DNA of 64,000 bases, from NCBI RefSeq assembly GCF_001705235.1, contig NZ_MCGV01000001.1:868001-932000 (forward strand). The letters are read 5' to 3'. Below, in pieces: positions 59,041 to 64,000 of the stretch. Origin of the DNA: Clostridium pasteurianum (lineage in GTDB: Bacteria; Bacillota; Clostridia; Clostridiales; Clostridiaceae). The notes below the pieces were generated by a model. It was not told where the DNA came from and did not search any database. It saw only the letters and a list, made by a program, of their open reading frames with translations. The position numbers and the translations under genes were made by a program. How positions within the stretch are numbered: the stretch's first letter is position 1; each line of letters starts with the position of its first letter.

Positions 59041-61332
59041 TTATTTAATAAGCTTAGATTTCTTTCCCTTAAAGAAAATATACTCATAATGAAGTGCTCT
59101 AGTTAAAGCAACGTACAATATTTTTTTATCAAGCTCAGTATCCTTATAATTTTCTTCATTGCAATTATAAAGGATGCTACAATCAAATTCTAAGCCCTTA
59201 GTAATATATGATGGTATTATTATTTTACTAACTTCAAAGCTCTTGTCATTTTCCCTTATTAGCTTCCATTGATTCTTACTATATTTTCTTAAAGTATCAT
59301 TGATTTTTTTGCACTCATCGTAAGTTTTACCTATAATAGCTATGTTTCTCTTACCTAGTTTATCTAATTTTTCTACTATACTGTCAACCTTTTCTGCAAA
59401 TTCCTTGTTAGCCATAAATTCTATTACTTTTGGACTATCACCATGCCTTAATACTGGTTTTGCCGGTTCTAAATTTATATTTTGTTTTTTCAAAACTTTA
59501 TTTGCAAACTTTATTATTTCAACAGTAGAACGATAACTCTGACTTAATGCTGTATAATTAAAATTATCCTTAAACACATTATTTTTTAAAGTATTCCAAT
59601 CATTTATACCCTTATAGTAATATATACCCTGTCCTAAATCTCCTACTATTGTAAATGAACTGCTACTACAAAGATTTTTCAAAGCTGCAAATTGAAATAC
59701 ACTATAATCCTGTGCTTCATCAATTATTATATGTTTAAAATTAAATTTATCATTTCCCTCTATATTAAACTTTATATAAAGCATTGCTGCCAGATCATCA
59801 CTATCTATTGTCTTCTTTTCCCTATTTTTATTAAAATCTTTTTTCATATAACTCCAAAGTTTTTTTGTCACTTTGTCATTAACTATTTCATCATATATAC
59901 TCTGATCATTAAAAAATCTATCTAAAATCACACCTGTATCAGTATGCTTCCAATTCTCAAAGTATTCGTCCATGACATTCTTTACATTTTTAACTATATA
60001 ATTTTTCTCACTATCTCTTTCATCATATATTTTTATTAACTGTTTTCTTCTTTCTGCGCCATCTATCATATTCCTTTTTAATCTTGCAATATTATATTCA
60101 TACCTAAATGATACCTTATCTAAAATACTTTTAACTTTATCTTTTAGCTTAAGATTAAAATATTTTTTTATTTCTTCTTTTCTGTTATCAATTGGTAAAT
60201 GCTTCATATCCTCTACAAAAAGCCTTTTAATTTCAGCTTTTTCAAAAAGAACATAACCTGATATTTTAATATCATCTACATCACAATCTTTTTCTTCTAT
60301 GTTTTTAAGATATTCATCTATCATACTTTTAAACAAAAGAGAGCCTTTAAACTCACTTGCCTTAACAACAAGCTTCTTTTCCTCATCTTTTTTATCTTCA
60401 AATATATATGCAAGTTTTTTGTCCTTAGTATAAACTCTTGATTTCACTCCTAAAACTTTACGAGCTATATCTTCAAAAGTTTCCTGCTTAACTGTATTTG
60501 CACCAAGACTAGGTAGAACGTCTGAAATATAGTCCAAGAAAAGCTTGTTAGGAGCCACTACAAGGACATCTTTACCGCTTAGAGACTTATTATACTTATA
60601 AAGAAGATATGCCAATCTATGGAGCGCTATGGTGGTTTTTCCAGAGCCGGCAGATCCCTGAACTACCAGTGCAGAATTCTTTTCACTTCTTATAATATCA
60701 TTTTGCTCCTTTTGAATAGTTGCAACTACATCCTTAAGTTTGCTGCTAACATTTTTCTCTAAGTTTATTTTGAGAAATTCATCAACTAAATTATTTTCTT
60801 CATTATCATCAGATCTTAAAATGATTTCATTTATTCCCTCATCAAAGGCATCTTTTAGTTTTTTATCCTCAACAATAAATTTTCTCTTTAAATAAAGCTC
60901 TCCATCCACGTACCCTGATGAAACTCTATAAGACACCTTACCTGCTGTACCACTATAATACAAATCAGCAATAGGTGCCCTCCAATCTATTATTTTTTCC
61001 TCTCCGTTTTTACTATCACCAAGTCCAAACTTACCAATATAGTAACTTTCAATCTCGGTGCTTCTTTTTTCCCTGAAATCAATCCTCGAAAAATAAGGCA
61101 CTATTTTTGCTTCATTATATCTCTGAAGACTTTTATGAGTTATATTGTAAAGTTTCTCGGTTATTTCAAGTTCTTCACTGTATTTACCCTTTGACTGCTT
61201 CTTTAGTACTCCTATTTTATTTTCAAATTCCTCATTATCCTTCTCTATAGTAGATATCTGACCATCTATCCATTTTTCAGTATCTTCTAATTTATTTTTT
61301 TCATATTCAAATTCTTTCTTTTCTATAGACAA
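59041..61332 (-). CDS. helD: UvrD/Rep-like helicase, HelD type
   Basis: 763 residues, TTG start with AAGGTGG. N-terminal coiled coil (about 1-80, EYEKNKLEDTEKWIDGQIST IEKDNEEFENK), UvrD-like ATPase 1A with VVQGSAGSGKTTIALHRLAYLL, IIIDEAQDYSVFQ, GDLGQGIYYYKG, LSQSYRS, YITKGLEFD and YVALTRALH. The long N-terminal coil and missing DNA-binding 2B tower fit HelD, which frees stalled RNA polymerase, rather than repair UvrD. ATP-dependent, cytoplasmic. Confidence 0.9.
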   Translation of the reverse strand: MSIEKKEFEYEKNKLEDTEKWIDGQISTIEKDNEEFENKIGVLKKQSKGKYSEELEITEKLYNITHKSLQRYNEAKIVPYFSRIDFREKRSTEIESYYIGKFGLGDSKNGEEKIIDWRAPIADLYYSGTAGKVSYRVSSGYVDGELYLKRKFIVEDKKLKDAFDEGINEIILRSDDNEENNLVDEFLKINLEKNVSSKLKDVVATIQKEQNDIIRSEKNSALVVQGSAGSGKTTIALHRLAYLLYKYNKSLSGKDVLVVAPNKLFLDYISDVLPSLGANTVKQETFEDIARKVLGVKSRVYTKDKKLAYIFEDKKDEEKKLVVKASEFKGSLLFKSMIDEYLKNIEEKDCDVDDIKISGYVLFEKAEIKRLFVEDMKHLPIDNRKEEIKKYFNLKLKDKVKSILDKVSFRYEYNIARLKRNMIDGAERRKQLIKIYDERDSEKNYIVKNVKNVMDEYFENWKHTDTGVILDRFFNDQSIYDEIVNDKVTKKLWSYMKKDFNKNREKKTIDSDDLAAMLYIKFNIEGNDKFNFKHIIIDEAQDYSVFQFAALKNLCSSSSFTIVGDLGQGIYYYKGINDWNTLKNNVFKDNFNYTALSQSYRSTVEIIKFANKVLKKQNINLEPAKPVLRHGDSPKVIEFMANKEFAEKVDSIVEKLDKLGKRNIAIIGKTYDECKKINDTLRKYSKNQWKLIRENDKSFEVSKIIIPSYITKGLEFDCSILYNCNEENYKDTELDKKILYVALTRALHYEYIFFKGKKSKLIK

Positions 61333-61439
61333 AATCGCACACCACCTTAGAAATCCTATAGTTAAATATATATTTATTATATTAATAAGTCAATATTAGC
61401 AAGTTATTTTGTATTGATAAATAATCAACAAAGTTGTAT

Positions 61440-61480
61440 ATTATATTTAATGTATATACACCTGTATACACCAAAATAAT
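61440..61480 (+). promoter_or_regulatory. Candidate regulatory site upstream of nadA
   Basis: TGTATATACACCTGTATACACC at 61451-61472 holds a GTATATACACC/TGTATACACC direct repeat and partial dyad symmetry, about 50 bp before the nadA start. In other Firmicutes NiaR, a nicotinate-sensing repressor, binds ACACCTGT-like sites at nad genes. Identification is inference from position and similarity. Confidence 0.45.
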
Positions 61481-61522
61481 TTACTGTATCTTGCTTACAA
61501 TAAAAAAGGAGTGTACTTATTA

Positions 61523-62434
61523 ATGGATCAAAATTTAAAAGAAAAAATTCTAGAACTAAAACGCAAAAAAAACGCTGTAATTCTAGCTCACTATTATCAA
61601 AGACCCGAAGTACAAGAAATAGCTGATTTCATTGGTGATTCATATTACCTAAGTAAGATTGCTAAAGAAAACACAGCTGATACAATTGTATTTTGCGGCG
61701 TTAAATTCATGGCTGAAAGCGCTAAAGTTCTATCACCCCAAAAGAAAGTTCTACTTCCACAACCTAAAGCTGGATGTCCAATGGCAGACATGGCAACTGC
61801 AGATGAACTTAAGAAATTAAAAAATCAGCATCCTAATGCAAAGGTAGTATGTTATATAAATTCTTCAGTTGAAGTTAAAGCTCTTTCAGACACCTGCTGT
61901 ACTTCATCAAACGCAGTAAAGATAGTAAAAACAATAGATTCTGATGAAATAATATTTTTGCCAGACAAGAATTTAGGTTCATACGTTCAAGAAAAGGTTC
62001 CAGAAAAGAAAATAATACTATGGAATGGTTTTTGCAGAGTTCACAATATGATAATCCCTCCAGATATAGATGAAATTAAAAATAAATATGGTGATATGAA
62101 AATTTTAGCTCACCCAGAATGCTGGAAACCAGTAAGGGATATGGCAGATTTTATAGGCAGCACAGGTGCAATGATAGACTATGCCGAAAAAGATACAGCC
62201 TCAAATAAATATCTGGTTGTAACTGAAACAGGAATAATGTACAAAATGCAGGAAAGAGTACCTAATAAACAATTTTATACTCTAAATAATATGGTATGCG
62301 TAAACATGAAAGCAACACATTTAGAAGATGTTTATAACAGTCTTTTAAATTCTACTTTTGAAATAAATATAGAAGAAAATTTGAGAGAAAAAGCACTTAC
62401 TTCCCTTGAAAATATGTTGATACTTGGAAGGTGA
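61523..62434 (+). CDS. nadA: Quinolinate synthase
   Basis: 303 residues from ATG 61523, after AAAAAGGAG. Substrate loop AVILAHYYQRPEVQEIADFI GDS; cluster cysteines in VFCGVKFMAESAKVL, in HPECWKPV and in VCVNMKATH. The 4Fe-4S enzyme condenses iminoaspartate with dihydroxyacetone phosphate to quinolinate. First gene of nadABC; the nadB ribosome binding site lies inside its end. Confidence 0.96.
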   Translation: MDQNLKEKILELKRKKNAVILAHYYQRPEVQEIADFIGDSYYLSKIAKENTADTIVFCGVKFMAESAKVLSPQKKVLLPQPKAGCPMADMATADELKKLKNQHPNAKVVCYINSSVEVKALSDTCCTSSNAVKIVKTIDSDEIIFLPDKNLGSYVQEKVPEKKIILWNGFCRVHNMIIPPDIDEIKNKYGDMKILAHPECWKPVRDMADFIGSTGAMIDYAEKDTASNKYLVVTETGIMYKMQERVPNKQFYTLNNMVCVNMKATHLEDVYNSLLNSTFEINIEENLREKALTSLENMLILGR

Positions 62435-62441
62435 TTTATTT

Positions 62442-63746
62442 ATGGATTTATACACTGACGTATTAGTGATAGGCACAGGTGTTGCAGGTTTATATTCTTC
62501 TTTATCCTTAAATAGGGATATAAAAGTAACTTTGCTCACAAAATCAACAGTCTCTGAATGTAATACTTATCTTGCTCAAGGTGGCATATCAACTGCATTG
62601 AATACAGAAGACGAGCCTCTTTTTGTAGAAGATACTTTAAAAGCTGGACAATATAGAAACATAAAAGAATCTGTTGAAATACTTGCTTCAGAATCCCGAG
62701 AAAACATAAGAGAATTAATAAATATAGGAATGAATTTTGATAAAAATAAAGATGGCAGCTTAAATTACACAAGGGAAGGAGCCCACAGTGTAAACAGAAT
62801 AGTACACAGCACAGATGAAACAGGTAAAGTTGTTTTTGAAACATTACTAAATGAGGTAAAAAAAAGAGACAACATAAAAATCATAGAAAATATAGCTGTA
62901 TTTGATTTAATCTCTCAAAATAATGTGTGTTTTGGAGCAACAGCTATAAAAGATAATACTGTCTATGACATTCATTCAAAAGCTACTATTTTAGCCTGTG
63001 GGGGCATAGGTGGAATATTTAAGAACTCTACTAATCAAAGAACCCTTACAGCAGACGGAATTGCTATGGCATTAAAAAACGATATTGAGGTACGTGATTT
63101 AAATTATATTCAATTTCATCCTACAGCACTTTATGATGGAGGAAAAAATGAAAAGAAATTTTTAATATCAGAATCCGTACGAGGAGAGGGCGGTAAGCTC
63201 CTAAACATAGAAAATGAAAGATTTATAAACGAACTTCTGCCACGAGATGTAGTTGCAAATGCAATATATAAAGAAGAAGAAAAAGACAATAGTAACTATG
63301 TATATCTTGATATAACCTTTATGGATGACGACTTCATAAAAAACAGATTTCCTGGCATATATAACGAATGCCTAGATAGAGGACTTGATATAACAAAGAA
63401 CAAAATTCCAGTAAGCCCAGTACAACATTACTTCATGGGTGGAATAAAAGTTAACTTTAATAGCTTAACTTCAATGAAAAACTTATATGCCTGCGGAGAA
63501 GTTAGTAGTACTGGCGTACATGGTGCCAATAGACTTGCAAGTAACTCCCTTCTTGAAGGATTAGTTTTTTCAAGACGTGCTGCTAAAAATATAAATAGCA
63601 ACATTTCTGAAATTACTACAAAAGATATAAAAACAGCCTTTACAGTAAATGATGCATTAAATGCTATAGAAAATAACAGAAATATTGTAATAGAAAAATT
63701 CAAATCCATTTTAGGAGAAAAGAAAAATGAACTTATCAATATATGA
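62442..63746 (+). CDS. nadB: L-aspartate oxidase
   Basis: 434 residues from ATG 62442, after GGAAGGTGA. FAD site DVLVIGTGVAGLYSSL, flavin contact AQGGISTAL, TREGAHSVNRIVHSTDETGK and NRLASNSLLEGLVFSRRAAK N. It is about 100 residues shorter than the E. coli enzyme, lacking most of the C-terminal helical domain, as is usual in clostridia. Under anaerobiosis it uses fumarate to oxidise aspartate to iminoaspartate. It overlaps nadC by 20 bp. Confidence 0.95.
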   Translation: MDLYTDVLVIGTGVAGLYSSLSLNRDIKVTLLTKSTVSECNTYLAQGGISTALNTEDEPLFVEDTLKAGQYRNIKESVEILASESRENIRELINIGMNFDKNKDGSLNYTREGAHSVNRIVHSTDETGKVVFETLLNEVKKRDNIKIIENIAVFDLISQNNVCFGATAIKDNTVYDIHSKATILACGGIGGIFKNSTNQRTLTADGIAMALKNDIEVRDLNYIQFHPTALYDGGKNEKKFLISESVRGEGGKLLNIENERFINELLPRDVVANAIYKEEEKDNSNYVYLDITFMDDDFIKNRFPGIYNECLDRGLDITKNKIPVSPVQHYFMGGIKVNFNSLTSMKNLYACGEVSSTGVHGANRLASNSLLEGLVFSRRAAKNINSNISEITTKDIKTAFTVNDALNAIENNRNIVIEKFKSILGEKKNELINI

Positions 63747-64000
63747 TGATTTTATAAAGAGAGAATTAAATGATGACGGCGCTTACAATGACATAACTAC
63801 AAATTCAATTATAGCTAAAAATTCTAAAAGTACTGCAGAAATAATTTCAAAGGACAATGGCATTATAGCAGGAACAGGCATATTTAACAGAACTTTTGAG
63901 CTATTAGAAGATGCTTCTTCAGAATTTAATGTTAGCGATGGTGATTTAGTAACTAAGGGACAGGTAATAGGAAACGTTCATGGCAATACACGTTCTCTTT
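63727..64000 (+). CDS. nadC: Quinolinate phosphoribosyltransferase, 5' part
   Basis: The first 91 codons are inside the window: MNLSIYDDFIKRELNDDGAY NDITTNSI...TAEIISKDNGIIAGTGIFNR. The DITT motif and the K-x-x-GIIAG segment identify the N-terminal domain of NadC. AGGAG precedes the ATG; it overlaps the 3' end of nadB, so translation is coupled. Completes the de novo NAD path. The 3' end lies outside. Confidence 0.95.
   Translation, partial: MNLSIYDDFIKRELNDDGAYNDITTNSIIAKNSKSTAEIISKDNGIIAGTGIFNRTFELLEDASSEFNVSDGDLVTKGQVIGNVHGNTRSL

Overview
The window is AT-rich DNA from a mesophilic, anaerobic Firmicute, almost certainly a Clostridium. Evidence is the codon use, strong AGGAGG-type ribosome binding sites, a T-box leader on argS, a dockerin-bearing family 5 glycoside hydrolase, an FprA-type flavodiiron protein, HelD, and a compact nadA-nadB-nadC operon. 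From memory, the order argS ... pyruvate kinase ... fprA ... nadABC resembles the Clostridium acetobutylicum group; I could not check this. No rRNA, tRNA or CRISPR array was seen.

Layout. 1-6440: end of a 6-phospho-beta-glucosidase gene, a divergent LysR regulator / AEC transporter pair, a YczE-like membrane protein, a DJ-1 protein, an RpiR regulator, and a HAD phosphatase divergent from a DeoR regulator. 6480-16340: an accessory island, nearly all on the minus strand. It carries an orphan RHS C-terminal fragment and small immunity-like genes (two DUF2691 paralogues, a PADPAAWEDW-motif family present once whole and once truncated, and HEAT and TPR proteins). It also carries an HExxH+TPR protein, an RtcB ligase and many frameshifted or fused remnants, and reads as a decayed polymorphic-toxin/immunity array. 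16605-24840: dockerin cellulase, LytTR/LiaF-like pair, AI-2E-family permease, a YdeI/OmdA-like protein and branched-chain aminotransferase. 24840-25590: a cluster of palindromic repeats. 25590-31480: acetyltransferase remnant, esterase, a family of membrane proteins and a lipoprotein lying downstream of a broken WXG100 (type VII secretion substrate) gene. 31595-39400: a QueG-like iron-sulfur protein, SGNH hydrolase + TPR pair, an ABC transporter with its MerR regulator behind a 19-bp-spacer promoter, an HD protein, an inositol monophosphatase family protein and a membrane BNR-repeat protein. 39400-46470: Uma2 remnant, GH3-family adenylating enzyme, a stay-green-domain protein with a repeat-rich tail, and a hexuronate module (UxaA-like dehydratase, KDPG aldolase, IclR regulator). 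46500-64000: housekeeping genes (argS with T-box, amidohydrolase, TerC, polysaccharide deacetylase-like protein, pyruvate kinase, HNH protein, membrane lipase, flavodiiron protein, HelD, nadABC) separated by more copies of the palindromic repeat.

The most unusual thing is a family of nested, hairpin-forming intergenic repeats. They sit just after stop codons (ilvE, the gene following argS, terC, the lipase gene) and run in the direction of the upstream gene. Copies differ in arm sequence but stay self-complementary, share a loop beginning AACTC, and keep a CTAAG/CTAAG internal mismatch. That is the pattern expected of a selected structure. The second theme is gene decay: at least ten broken genes can be reconstructed, and most lie in the toxin/immunity island or in the former WXG100 locus.
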